From Myripristis murdjan (Eukaryota > Chordata > Actinopteri > Holocentriformes > Holocentridae), in contig NC_043990.1 of assembly GCF_902150065.1 (NCBI RefSeq), forward strand, positions 12,311,740 through 12,375,739: a stretch of DNA of 64,000 nucleotides. Direction: 5' to 3'. The notes below the pieces were generated by a model that did no database searches, was not told the DNA's origin, and saw nothing but the letters and a program-made list of their open reading frames with translations. The position numbers and the translations under genes are program-made. Positions 1 to 12,648 of the stretch are shown here, piece by piece. Position 1 is the stretch's first letter. The number at the start of each line of letters is the position of its first letter.

Positions 1-1442
1 CAGCTCAGACCTGACTACAGGTGTCCATATCGGGCCCTTTACATGGCACGATGGTCTCAGGAGATAAATGTTACCTTTACTCTACTGAAGTATGCACAAA
101 GGCAGATGATTACAGGATTTTTTTTTATCCATGCTGTCATCCATGCACAAGTGACCAGGAGTGACTTGGCAAAAGAGTCAGCATGATGTGCTTGGAGACA
201 TCTGATTATGAATCATGCTTAAAAATCTCAGGCTTTGATCCAAGATGTAAAGTAGCCCCTTTGTGATCCAGTCCAGTGCCTCAGGTGATGTTGTGGATGG
301 GACAAAAGAGTAATGAGTACTGGCATACACCCATTGAATTTACCAAGCGACAATCGCCCCACCTAGGTGTATTTACCTTAGTAGCGTGAGCATTGTCATT
401 GTTTATATTGGAAAGGAACTGAAATCAATTGTACATATTTACCTTTTTTTGTTGTTGTTTTCATTCTCTTTGTTTGACATGATCGCAACACAAGACCTAT
501 TGGGGTTATAATGGTTGTCCTTCCAACATTCCTGGTGGAGCGCACCATCAGATGTGGTTCATAGTAATGCATGTCATGCGCTCAGACACGCAGGTTCGAG
601 TCTAGCCCGTGGCCTCTTCCTTCCATTTTTCCATTTGCCCTCCCTCATGTACAGTAACAGTCCAGTGAGGCAGGAAAGCCGTGAGGCAGTCAGCATGTTA
701 CATGCATGTTTTTCAGTAACTCCACTGCTCCCCACCCCCTCTATCAGATTAGATAACTTAATTTACACACATTCAAATACCACTTTGCCAGCGCTTGGCT
801 TTCTGGAGTTACACTACCACACCGGATTCAATGTGAAGATGTGATCTGGCTTCGGCGAGGCAGGAATGGACAAGCCCTGCTGCTCATCATCAGCTGCTTC
901 TGCTGATCACACATGGACACACTGAATGGGCAACTGTTGACACTGCAACACGTAAACAATAATTAAGTGCTTTTTTTTGTTTGTTTTTGGTTTTTTTGAG
1001 ACAATAATGCCCCCAGGTGGAGGACTAGGGTACTAACTCAAAGGGAGTCATCCTTGAGAAAGCATTCCTCACAGAGCACATTCGACAGGGGGAGACATCA
1101 GGCTTAACATATTATCCAATTACACAATTACTGTAATTACTCTGTAATTGCCTTGTTGTTTTCTTGTCCCTTGATAGAAGCAAGGCCTTGATTTCAGGCT
1201 AATTTTTTTTTTTTCCTCAGCCAAGATTTCAGTCTTTTTAAACACCAAACTCCCATTTGTTTTCATGTGCTCTTTGTCTCTTCCTGCTGTTTCTACTGGC
1301 CACGATGCACCTGTAGTACTGACTGCCCTAAAAGCTGCAGTTTCAGTGAATGAACACTAGGGAGCAGTAGCAGGCTGACTTTGACTGACAAATCTAGGCT
1401 GACTTACAAATAGGAAGACCAATGGGCTGAAATATTGTCTTG

Positions 1443-1473
<31 letters not shown>

Positions 1474-3943
1474 CTTGAGGAACAGTAAAAGCATCATGTG
1501 AGCAGACTTAACCGATTCTTTACAGTCTGCTCCAGTGTGCTCCTAATTTAAACTGGCACCACTCAATATTTTGTTACATGTAGTCGCCTCATTTTTCACC
1601 AAAACGGATAGCAAAGGTACTAAAAGTGCCAAAATGTTATTTTTATTTTATTTTTTATTTTTATTTTTTGCACAATAAAAGCAAAACATCAGAACAAGAA
1701 TGAAATAACAATAGATTGTGGAGGTAAGATACAGAAAACCCCTAGGGGCTTAGAAGAGAATCCCACCTCAAATTTTGATTACATAAAAAAAAGAAAAAAT
1801 GTCAACAAACCAACGTTACTCAGGCAAACATACTGTTGCTGAAGTTAAATTGTACTCATGCCAGTAAGAATGACTCCCGCAGAATGTAATGCTCATGTGA
1901 TACACAATAAGAAGTCATAAATAGCTTTCTTGTAGGGGTTGGGAGGTGCCTTTTCATCTGTTGAGCAAGATATGTTATCTACTGTCTATGCTCTGTCCTT
2001 TTGTGCTTAATTTTGGAATGAAGTGCCGCTTTATTTGCGGGTAGCCACAAACCACAGCAGGTACTGGCAAATACAAAACAGCTTCTTCCTGGGAACAAAT
2101 CTTTTTCTGAAGAGGTGGATAAACAACACAGAATGTATAAAAATCAGAGCTTATCCACTTCAACATTCATTTTCACCAGTGGGTACAAAGTTGTATCTCT
2201 GTCACTTTTTTTTTTTCCAGTTTTGGTAACATACTCTCCGTTTATAAATGACAATATTTCCCTTCTTTCCAGCCTGTGAGCTGCTTTACATGCACATTAC
2301 CCTGCAGCTTCCTGGACTGTGCCTCAGGTCAGGCTGGTTGGCAAAGGCATGCTTTTTTGTAGTATTCAGCAAACGCTTCATCCTGTCATCTCATTTTCAC
2401 AATCATTTAAATGACATGGTTGCTTCAAGCAACACTCCCAGACACAAGTGAGCATATAGAAAGCAGAGTATGTGCTCCATATAAGTTGTAGGGCCTCTTG
2501 AACTTCAACTGAAGTAATTAGGAAGCTGTAAAATGGCTCACCCTGCTGAGCATGCATGAACGTCTGCATACCTTTCTCATTAATCTGTTGAAGCACATAC
2601 AGTACTTTAGGTATGAAAGTTCCTCCCCACCCATGTCGGCTTGTCAAAACTGATTAAGCAAGTTGAATTTATTGGCGTAGCGTTTCATCACAAAGCATAG
2701 TTTACAGGACTTTACTGAAAATGAGCCTGGCTAGCTGGCATCAACAATCACCCGTGCAAGAAAATGACGCAGGACGTTATGCAAACAAACTAAATGCAAG
2801 GAAATGAAAAGAACAAGAGGCAAAATGTTGCAGTGATGTAACAAGCCTTGCCAGCCTGACCATGAGCAAGGCAGCACACAGACACAAGGTCAGAGTCTGG
2901 CAGACTGTAAAGGAGCCGCTGTGGTTTGTTCTGGCTCCTTCCAGTGAAGATGCATCTGGTTGTTGCCACAGTGTCCTCATAAAAGAAGCATTTCTGTGGT
3001 TGTCAAGTAGGGAATGTGTGGCAATAAAGGCTGCGGAAGCTCCAAACCAACCAATTATGCATTGAGACACTTGGGCTGCAGCGAACAAATAGTCTAGTCT
3101 GGTATAATTAAACATTGTTTGGGTCACTGTTCCCATGTGACAACCCCTCAAACGGGTTTTTGTGCTTCAGTGGAACAGAGTTTTAAGCCATGTAGCACTT
3201 TGCGGAAGTGTGTGTGTGTTTGGTTAGAGTAGCTGTGTGATAGGGTAATTGGTGGGCAGGATCAGGTTGGACTGGATTTCACCAGAGCTGTATTTCATGC
3301 CAAAAGGGCTCCCAGACGGTGGAAGAGGTGACACACAACACGCTGGTCAACACCGCATCGCCTTTAAGCACCAAGGTGTTGCAACACAGCTCACACATTT
3401 GGATGCTGTAATTTTCAAGTGGAATAACCAACTGATTTGCTCTCTGTCACACTGAATTCACTGAATTCACAAAGATAATTACCTTGACTAAAAGATAATT
3501 GCCTCTACTAAAAGTGGGCCATGTTGTTTTGTGGCAGCTTCTACAGTCCACGTCCTTATTGCTTCCTGCTCATTGGTTAAATAAACTGTAAGAGATTCCG
3601 TTTTTATCTAAGGAGAAAGTGCATATCTTAGATTAGGACTTATCAATCACATGTGATCAATGTCTGCCTTCCAGAGCGTGTGTTGGCATGTGAGCACATG
3701 TGCAGGGAGTGGCGCTCTTTTGTAATCAGAGTCCCCAAGTGTCAACTCCACTTGAGCTCGGGTGTAACCGAAACCAGCGTCACAGGTTGCGGGTGTGTCT
3801 GCCTTTTGGACATTTGAAATGTTATTACAAGAATAAAATGGTATCACAAGAGGACAGAAATTAGATCCATGCTTTAAGGAGTGGTGTTGTTTTGAATGTT
3901 TTAATTGTGTGGCCTTTTCCATCTGACTGAGTTCATTTTTTAA

Positions 3944-4010
3944 ATTTGTCCTTTATTTAGCCGGGAAGGTCCCATGGAGACACAAGATCTCTTCTTCCTG
4001 ATGGGCACAA
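3944..4010. repeat. Dispersed teleost repeat fragment (TTTATTTAGCCGGGAAGGTC type)
   Basis: The stretch reads as a diverged copy of the common fish repeat whose core is a 'CTTTATTTARCCAGGWAGGTC' motif followed by a GAGA-rich segment with AGATCTC. A related fragment lies near 19.7 kb. Only the core is recognisable and I cannot assign the family with certainty. Confidence 0.4.
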
Positions 4011-5781
4011 TTAGTTTCACATGACAGAACATATACAACATATAAAGGGAACACAAAGGAAAGGGAATTTGGACATGTGAATAATGGCCGATCATCTGAC
4101 GGTCATTGTGAATCTCCTAAATGTCATTCATTATGCCTGTTGATATGAGCATACACAACAGGACTGACCAGAAACATTTGTCTGAAATGTGTTTGTTAAT
4201 GCAGGGGATTTTACAACGTCTTGATCATTTCTTGGTAAGCTGTTCGACTACTTTCGTGAGCTAATTTTTCCCCCGTTTTCTTAGAAGTCCCCTCACTCTG
4301 ACGTGAGTAGCAGAGGGCCCGGCGTTTCCACATGACGAGAATATTTCAGTCGTCTCTCCACCTCCGCTCGTAGTCAATGGAATGCAGCCTTTAGTTTATG
4401 CTAACCACTAAATTACCACTAGATTGAAAGGTGACGATAGGTAACAGTAGCATTATCATATGCAGCAGTGCATGTGCTCCCCCAATGTTTTTTTTTTCCC
4501 CTCATTCACCATTTCATTCACCATTATTTGCTTAACCTGTGTCATAAGATCATGCTTCTTCTTAAATAGACAAGATGGCATGAACTTTGTAGACATTCTT
4601 CATGTTGAAGGATTATAGGGTTGTGTATTTTGCTGATGATTAATGTTTTGTATGTGGCTCATGTTAGGTAAGGCCAACTTGACTATTGTTTTTTAAATGC
4701 TGATAAAAACAAGTGGATTTGAATATGTGGATTTTAAGAAGCAGCATATTTACAGCATATTATTTACATGCATGCACTGAACATGCACTGTCAGATTAAG
4801 GATTTTTTATGCTTGAAAAAAAAAAAAAATCCCATACTACAACCTGTGGAAGTTGGGATGAATATCAATCAAGAGCTTTCCCAGGTATGAGCTGTCATGT
4901 TTCAGTGAGCCAGTGCTTTGGTTCCTTTCTCAGTGTATAAATAGGAATAGATGGTGCACAAACCCAATGAGATCTGGGCTTTAATTCCCTCTGATGTCTC
5001 TGATTCTGTGGCATTTGTTTTAGCACGGTGAGGTTGCGACGTGCTACACTGAACAGCCGGTGTCTTTAAGCTGACATTGCTCAAACCAACCCTGGAGGTA
5101 ATGAGCGAAACATGAAGCAATGGGGGGGAAAAAAACGTCATGGGATTCTTCAGTCGAGAAGGACCGGTTTCTTATTGTAGTCCTATAGAGCGTGTGTGTG
5201 TGTTCATTTGAAGAATTTGCGTGCAGGTACCCACCCCACCCCTCCACTCCAACCATTCCCGCCAAAGAATCTTCCCTCTGACAACACTCGCCCTCGAGAG
5301 TCAATCACATTCTCATTGTGTGTGAGAGCAGACTGGTGCGGCGTGCTCTGTTTGCCTTTCTGTTGTTCTCAAATCTCCACTGTGTCTGGAAAATCCTCAT
5401 CTGTTTAGCCCGATAACGCGGGTCTAAGCACTTCAGAGGTCAGAGGTCAGACTGTTGTGCCTTACCTGATCATCCTTTCCAAGCCTTGGGGTGAACCTGC
5501 CCGGCTCCGGTCCTGTCTTTATTTGCCTAAACGGCCTTTTATTTTGAAAGCCCCCGGCCCAGCAAACAAAATGTGTCTTTGTCTCACTCTCTCTAAACCT
5601 CCTTTTATGAAACACCAAGCTGCCAGTATTAATTTAGAACAAATGACAATATATTTACTGGAACGCAGACAGATTGTCTATCAACCTAATTGCTACCTCT
5701 TGCTTACATTATTTCCTCTCATTAGACTTCCTTTGTTCCCTCTTCTCTTTTGCTCCAGCCCGTTGTAATTTAATTTCTGTG

Positions 5782-5782
<1 letters not shown>

Positions 5783-5822
<40 letters not shown>
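5783..5822. repeat. (CT)n microsatellite
   Basis: This is a pure CT run ending about 30 nt before the 3' splice site of the first Ly6 exon, so it probably doubles as an extended polypyrimidine tract. Confidence 0.9.
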
Positions 5823-5825
<3 letters not shown>

Positions 5826-5853
5826 CTCTCCAACTTTCTTATCCCACACTCAG

Positions 5854-7595
5854 GTCATGCTTTGCAGTGCTACAAATGTGACATTGGAATTGGGAAGCTG
5901 TGTATCACCTCAAAAACCACATGTGCACAAGGAGAACTGTGCTTCAGTGGCGAGGGGAAAGCAGGTAAGCAGCTAAGCCAAATGCAGAGTACAAAAGTCT
6001 TACTCTTTTTAATTATGTTGCATTCTCTTGCATTGCATGATTATTTTCCCAGTTGCACGTCTCAGGCCTTTTCAAAGTGTGTAGGTCATCATACACTTTG
6101 AACTTAAATACTTCAAATACTCAGTTAAATGTTAGGATACTTTTTCCTAACATTTAAAAAAGTTTTTCATTCAATCTTAATATAAATAAACATTACATCA
6201 AGCATTAAAATATACCTTTTATGATTAATTTGGCATCATGAATGTGCTTTTTCAGTGATTTTTTTTTTTTTTTTAACTTTACAGAAGTCAGTTATATATT
6301 ATTTAATGATGATTACAGTTGCTGACCTAGGCTGAACTAGGCTATCCAGGTATATCCGCTGGCTGCGGCTGAGCTTGCTAACGATGCTCGACTTTCTATG
6401 AGCTGGGCGGCATGATAATGTGACAGTGTCAACAGTTTCAGTCCCGCTCCACCTACCCAACTGGTTTTATGAAGGCAGTGTGTTGGGTGTGGAGGGTGGA
6501 AAAAGGGGGGGAAGAGAGAGCAGCTATCAAACCAATCTGATTTCACACCCGATTTGAAGTTTCAATTTCAGAAAAAAAGTGTTGCTTTAGCACCTAAAAC
6601 ATCAGTTCAACGCATGCACGTATATGTGGAGGTAACCCATAGTAATATCAACTATCTCAAACAGTCATAAATCCAGACTCTGATAGCAGATGCAGCCTCA
6701 TTCCTAAAACCCTAACAGTCTTAATATAAATACAGAATGGAAGATTTTTTGGTTTGATTTTTACTGTTATAATGCCAACCAAAAAAAACCTTTTTTATTT
6801 CAGGTTTTTTAGCTTGCAAACTAATTGTTTTCAATAATAAGAAAAATAAGACTGATAAGACTAATAAAAATAATAAGAATTACTTCATTTGTATAGCACC
6901 TTTTCAAAGTTACAATGTGGTTTACAATCAAACAATTATGTTTCGGTTCTTACATGTATTAAGAATACAGATGACAACAGATAAATTTAATAAAATAATA
7001 GTACAGATAGAAATAATTTAAACAGTTACAACAAATAACATCAGTTAAGACAAGGCCACATGATAAAAGATAAGAAGAGTTTTTTTTTTCTTAATAAAAG
7101 AGGACACCTGAGTTTGACCCAGTCGCCTTTTTAAAGACAAGACGAGCCATTTTGCCACCAAATGAAGCAGAAAAGATGTTTATGTAGACTTCTATCAGCC
7201 CATAATCCTGCACTAGTGGTTAAAACATGACAAACACTAAAATGACAGTTACAGGGCCTTCAGCTCTCAGTGACAGCACGATGCGTTCATGCTCGGTCGT
7301 CCCTCTGTGTGTCAAATGAAGACAGTAAAAGGTGTGTTTTTTTTTTGTTTTTTTTTCCCCTTTCACAGCCGGCTTCATGAATATCAAGATGAAGGGCTGT
7401 CTCGAGGTGGCTAAATGCAACAAAACCGAGAACGTGGATTTCCCCACCCAAGACAACACCACCATCTACTCCATGACCAAGACGTGCTGCGACACCGACC
7501 TGTGTAACGCAGCGCCCGGGCTGCCCAGGAGCACCGCGCTGCCCCTCACCCTCGCCACGCTCACCGCCGTGTTCATGGTCAAGGTCCTGGTGTGA
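5854..7595 (+). CDS. Ly6/uPAR-domain protein, gene 1 of the tandem array (5' exon not found)
   Basis: This encodes a small cell-surface three-finger protein, probably GPI-anchored. Two exons are clear: 5854-5964 (111 nt, after CACTCAG and before GTAAGC) and 7369-7595 (after TTTCACAG, ending in TGA). Both junctions are phase 1, as in the neighbouring Ly6 genes. The first exon starts HALQCYKC and carries five cysteines. The second carries KGC, AKC and the hallmark KTCCDTDLCN, giving the full set of ten. A hydrophobic C-terminal segment (LPLTLATLTAVFMVKVLV) follows, as expected for GPI-anchor addition. The signal-peptide exon was not found in the 5.8 kb upstream, so it lies beyond the left edge or is unusual. 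With a standard 52-nt first exon the protein would be about 129 residues. The ligand is unknown. Family assignment is strong; orthology is not claimed. Confidence 0.85.
6865..6945 (-). repeat. LINE 3'-end-like dispersed repeat fragment
   Basis: The motif 'TTTGTATAGCACCTTTTCAAA' followed by 'GTTACAATGTGGTTTACA' reads, on the minus strand, like the ending shared by several fish L2/CR1-like LINEs (...AAAGTGCTATATAAAT). It lies in the large intron of the first Ly6 gene. Short and diverged. Confidence 0.35.
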
Positions 7596-7705
7596 GAGGA
7601 AACACGTGGATGCTCACACACACACACACACACTCAACACAGGCAGGCATTTTTGCACAAAAGTGCATCGATGACTTGCCACAAACATGAACGCACCTAC
7701 AGCTT

Positions 7706-7707
<2 letters not shown>

Positions 7708-7744
<37 letters not shown>
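7708..7744. repeat. (CA)n microsatellite
   Basis: An uninterrupted CA run in the presumed 3' UTR of Ly6 gene 1, with a shorter CA run just upstream at 7614-7633. Confidence 0.9.
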
Positions 7745-7750
<6 letters not shown>

Positions 7751-9566
7751 GGGATTTAGTTCAATGCTCTCTCCTTAAGCACAAGCTCCACAGTCTCTAA
7801 TGTATGTAAATTATTCACCAAGCTTGTTTTTCACGTGGGCCTCGTATTTGACTGTTCAGGTGCATTGCTCTTTTTTAAATTTTCATATTCAATTTTTTTT
7901 TTTTTTTGCCAATGATAGACATTTAATTATCTTCTGTTACCTTTGTTGTATTGCCTTTTTTTATTTTCTTTTTTGATTCGTCACTCAGTTGCCTCTTGTC
8001 CCAAAGACTCTCTGTGCTCATGAAAACTAATTTGGCCTGTCATGCTGAATGCTTCGCTCGTCTTTAAACACAACGGATCGTTTTCCAAATCTAATCAGCG
8101 CAGGCGTCGCTGACAGCAGAGTGATAGATTTGTCAGTCAGACTTCCTGCATGGACAAGGAGGTCAGAAATGTTTAGGGCGTCCTCAACATTGTCCTTTTT
8201 GTGTGTCTATGTGTTTTTGATCAAATTTTAGATTTAACAAGACCTACAAAATACACACAAACTCAAACATGGCCTCTCGTCCCCGGCCTGTCCCAGCCAC
8301 ATACAAACTGAAAGAGGACCTCACTCAAAAGGAAACAAAAGTAGTCAGTTAAAGTTGAAAAATTATAAATGCAACATAAAATGAGACGAATGATCCTGGG
8401 ATATTCTGACAACTAATGGTCCATCAGTTGTTGTATTCGTTTGAGATGTGTATGTGATCTTTTCGAGTGGAATACAGCTGTTTCCAAAAGCCATTTAGCT
8501 ATGAGGAGGTGGGAATCAGACTTCCATGTTAGTGCTATACATTTCCTAGCATTAAGCTGTTTCTAAATACCTTTTTTGGATGTTTCCTCAGTGTGTACTA
8601 ACGGTTGTAAAACTCCCCAGTGATGTAGTACTTGTGTGTAATGTGATGCTTTTGTGTGTGACAGCACTGACATGATTAGATAATTGAGGTCATAATTATT
8701 TCTGTGCCCTAGTATTTGATTTTTCCTGCCAGAGTGACAGGCGAAATAATAATAATAATGATAATTTAAAAAAAAAAAAAAGAGATTTCCTTGAAGTACA
8801 GGGCTTTCATTGCCAATAGCTGAATCATATGACTGTGGTATTTCCTCTGTGGCTAAATTATTTTTCTTAGTGCCATTCGAGCTAAATTTAATTGTGTCTG
8901 ATCCACTGCGTTGCCATTTCTACATGCCATATTAGCAAGTTATGGTGCTGTACTGGGCGTCCTTGTAAAGATTTCAAAGCTTTTATAAGCATTTTTTAAC
9001 TTCAAATCAATCCTTTTCGCAAAATTAACTTCAGAACACAAGCATTTCACTTTGATACCCGCTGTTTTATAATTACTTATTGATTTACTTTACTATTTCA
9101 GGCACTGTCAAGCTAAAATCTTGTTAATGATCCCTTTCTTATTAGGCCATGTCGGTGAAAACTTTTTTTTTCTTTTAAAAAATATTTTAATGACTCTTAA
9201 TTTTGGTATTGATGTCAAATATTCACAACGCACATCACTTAAAACAATTATGGGGAAATGCTTGTGTTTATCTTGCCGCTTTATAATGTGTATATATGAA
9301 AAGGGGTGATTAAATTGTTTTTATTGTTTGTGTACCATGTGGGAATCTATTTGAGGTCACGGTAACTGGAAATTTGTCGAGACACCGGCTTGGAAGAAAA
9401 CATGCATTACATAAATCAGAAATTGTAAGAGCAAGTATATGGCTTCCTTCCTGAAACGTTGTGACACTTTTGGCTTTATTTTTCCAAAAAAGAAAGCTGT
9501 TGGCTGTACATGGCTGAATGTATGAATGTCTTGCAAAATTGGTTCTGTAGACAATTTGAGAAATTC

Positions 9567-9572
9567 AATAAA
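9567..9572 (+). terminator. Candidate polyadenylation signal of Ly6 gene 1
   Basis: AATAAA is followed within about 60 nt by a GT-rich stretch (GGTGTCACTGTTGGTGTTGG), the usual order of signal and downstream element. It is the best-supported signal I see after the gene 1 stop codon. It implies a 3' UTR of about 2 kb. Confidence 0.4.
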
Positions 9573-10150
9573 TGTCAATATCACACCGGGTCTAAAAGCC
9601 TTCCTTGGTGTCACTGTTGGTGTTGGTCGGCTGCCCTCTCCCTCCCTCTTCACTCCCGCCTTTCAGGACCAACCGGTTTTCCTGGTTTCAGTGTCCGCTC
9701 AAATCCTGAGGCATTCTGAGTCAACATAGTTTGATCAACTGTTGCCATGACCACACTAATCTCTGTACTCTGATTACATTCTTACAATATAGCGGGCAGG
9801 TTGTCGGCCCGTTGCTGATGCCTGAGAACGGCGTCTTGCAGCTTAACAGCAGATATTCACCTTCCAGTGGTTTTGACTGCACACCCTGGAAATCCCCCGG
9901 TAAAAACCTCAAAGGTGGACTTATCTCACCTGGCTCATGCTGTGACTCAAATCCGAAGCCAAACACGAGCTAAACACTCACCCTGTCACCTGTGTTGACT
10001 TTGTGACTTTGTGTTGTGGAGGCCTGTGTGCCTTATATTTCATGAAAAATGGTATAAAAGGCCAGGAGGATTTATACAAGAGGCCTTGGGTTCTGTTAAT
10101 GTGTTTTGCACGAGCGTCTGCTTCATTTATTCACTAAAACATTAGAAGTT

Positions 10151-10262
10151 GAATCAGAATCAACTTTAATGGCCAAGTGTGTTTACACATTCAAGAGGTT
10201 TGACTCTGGTTTACACTATCTTACATATATCACACAAAATAACTAGACTAAATATGAGGAAT
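10151..10262. repeat. Dispersed teleost repeat (TTTAATGGCCAAGTGTGTTTACACA type)
   Basis: The segment matches a widespread fish repeat whose core is 'TTTATTGGCCAAGTATGTTT' followed by 'ACACATACAAGGAATTTGACT'. The copy here has several differences. I recognise the family by its core only and do not know its class with certainty. Confidence 0.45.
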
Positions 10263-10842
10263 AAAATTGAATAACTGAGTAACAAGCATTAGTTATGGCA
10301 TCTCGGCTCATCTCTTGCAACAGAGCTAAAACAAGGCTTTTCAAGTTGCTTTTTCTTTTTCTTTAGCCCTGAAATTATCACCAACTTACAGTGCTCCACA
10401 TTTTTTTTTTTTTTTTTTTTTTAAATAAATTTTGGCTTTATGATGCAATTTGTGACTAAGATGTGCATCTGAGTCACAGGATACTTTGTGACAGGTTCAA
10501 CATGGTATGCTGGGACAGCTCCCTCTTCTCTTCATCCTCACCAGTCCCTCTCTCACCTCATTGTTATGCACGCCAATCTGTCTCTGGAGGTGACATCACT
10601 CCCTGACTCTCACAATGAATGTCAACAGACCTGTATAACCCCAACTTGTCCCCTCCCTTCACACATCTCACCAGCCTGTGGTTGTATTTAACACTGGGCC
10701 TGTGGATTCAGCTCATCAGTTTTCTAGACCCTCCACATCCATCCACTTGGGAGACAAGAAGCCGTGCACGCACTTACTCGGTGAAAGGATTTTTTTTTTC
10801 TCCTTCAGACCAGAACCCAAGAACATCACCTCACACACCAAG

Positions 10843-12648
10843 ATGGGCAGGATCATTTATGGAATCCTTGCTGTTGTGGCATCTTTCATGCTGGGTAAGC
10901 TTGAGCAATATTAAACTTTGTGATTGGTTGAGCAAGACCCAGATGGACAAAGTTTAGGAATTAGTTTGTTAATGGATTTATCCATGCGGTTCCCCACGAA
11001 GCGGACACTTTTTCAGTTTTTAGAAGTGGCCAGAATGCTCAAGACTAGTGGTTTATCTGATTAAATATAGATATCGTTTAGATGTTGGCTGGGAAACACT
11101 GTGTGATGCAAAGGGCACACAAAATAATCTGTGAAGATATCCTTTATCTGCTCTTGAAACAACTTTTTCCTATGAGGGATCTGCAGATAACAGCTCAGTC
11201 AAGCTCAGTCACAGTTTTGTGTTGAGCAGAGTGTCAGCTTGTTTGACTTCACTGATGGTTACAAAATGATGTGCATCTTTGCTGACTAAAGAAAACAATA
11301 AACACCATAGTTACACTTCCATGTCTTGATCCAATGTGTAGATGAAGTTTCAAGTTTGGAGTTATATCGGGAGACCTTTGTTACAGACAGGTTCTTTTCT
11401 CAATCCTCCAAAATAGTCTGAATGAAGTAGCTCAAAATTTTGCGTGCAGCTTTAGAAGATGCTGTTATTGGTGATGCTTTTTTTTTTTTTTCCTTGAAAC
11501 TGAAGTTGTTGTTTTTCTAAATTACTTTTTTTAGGCTGTCATTATTTTTTGGCTCATCAGGGTGTGGTCATATCACATGCTGATGGATCAGTCAGGCCGA
11601 AGCAGAACTGGGTGTGGTACATAATAAGACAACAACAGCTATTCTTGCTGATACGGTGTTGGGAGGTTGAGCAGGCGTGATGCCACACAGATAAGCTCAA
11701 GTTAAGCTGAGCGGTCACAAACACAACTTCAAGACATCGTGACGCATCATCAACATTTTTGAATGAAATCACTGCAATATAAATAACCTCTTACAGTGAC
11801 TTGTAATTTTTACTTCTGCTCCAGACAGATTTAGTTTGCATTGGTAGTCTTTTGTCACTCCATTCATTTGACCACAGAGTGAAGTGAAACAGTTCAAGAT
11901 TTGTTGAAGCTTAGCAGTGTCTGGATGTTCTGATGTTGAGTCTAACTCCATCCAAATTTGTGTGTTTCAGCGGAGTCCTTGACATGCAATAAATGCACTG
12001 TGGGTCTGTTTGGATTTTGTGTGGACTCTAGCGAAACAAGCTGCACCACCAACACCAGCGTGTGCTACACAGGAAAAGCAAGTAAGTCAGCGTCCTCATC
12101 AGTCGTCACACTCTCTCTTCAAACACTTTGTAACCACACAAGAATTTCAGCATTGTCAGAATCACTTCCAAACACCAATACTCAGTTTCTCACACACACT
12201 CACACACACACATGCACAGCAGTCAGCACATATACACAAAAGGTTTCAGGTGTAAGATACCACACTGCTCCCACTTGAGTAGACAGTCAAGTTTTACCCT
12301 GATCTGCTTTTTCCTCCGGCTCTTTTTTTTTTTTTTTTTTTTTTTACTGAAGTGTGTCCACAATCTCTCTCAGTACAACACTGATGCAAAACTTCTTCTT
12401 CTTCAGGTTTCCCCTCCATCTCCGGCTTTTCGGGTTTCAGCCAGCAGGGCTGCCGTGAGCCATCCGGCTGCAACGCCACCACTAACGGCACCATACTCGG
12501 CGCCACCTACCAGGTCGAGATCCAGTGCTGCAACTCAGACAAGTGCAACCCTGTCACGCTCAGCGGCGCCCCCTCTACCAAGCTGTCCCTCACCGCTGCC
12601 ATCGGCGCCGCCGTCCTGGCCTCCGTGTGGGGAAGCATGCTTTACTAG
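10843..12648 (+). CDS. Ly6/uPAR-domain GPI-anchored protein, gene 2 of the tandem array
   Basis: This predicts a 134-residue cell-surface three-finger protein. Exons are 10843-10894 (52 nt), 11971-12081 (111 nt) and 12407-12648 (242 nt), with GT-AG junctions all in phase 1. The start follows CCAAG and opens a hydrophobic signal peptide (residues 1-18). The Ly6 domain has ten cysteines: 23, 26, 34, 42, 49, 70, 76, 95, 96 and 101, ending CCNSDKCN. N-glycosylation sequons sit at Asn45, Asn77 and Asn81. A small-residue region (SGAPST) and hydrophobic tail (about 114-134, ending GSMLY) fit GPI attachment. An AATAAA at 12787-12792 is the likely polyadenylation signal. Loop sequence and tail resemble gene 5 most (VFG/LFG loop; QCC..DKCN). 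The partner is unknown; toxin-like activity is not implied. Confidence 0.9.

Larger units (their letters stand above)
1..5853. other. Gene-free left flank, upstream of the first recognised Ly6 exon
   Basis: I see no convincing coding exon here. All open frames are short, use mixed codons and resemble no family I know. The stretch is AT-rich with homopolymer T runs (about 1441-1470) and one recognisable dispersed repeat near 3.95 kb. If the first Ly6 gene has the same structure as its neighbours, its 52-nt signal-peptide exon should lie here or further left. I looked for an ATG, a hydrophobic stretch and a phase-1 GT donor and found none that fits. Confidence 0.6.
7596..10842. other. 3' UTR of Ly6 gene 1 and intergenic space up to gene 2
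   Basis: No coding exon was recognised. The segment probably begins with a long (about 2 kb) 3' UTR ending at the AATAAA near 9.57 kb. It contains (CA)n microsatellites at 7614-7633 and 7708-7744 and a dispersed repeat near 10.15 kb. A TATA-like 'GTATTTAAC' at about 10.68 kb lies some 160 nt before the gene 2 start codon and may be its core promoter. Confidence 0.55.
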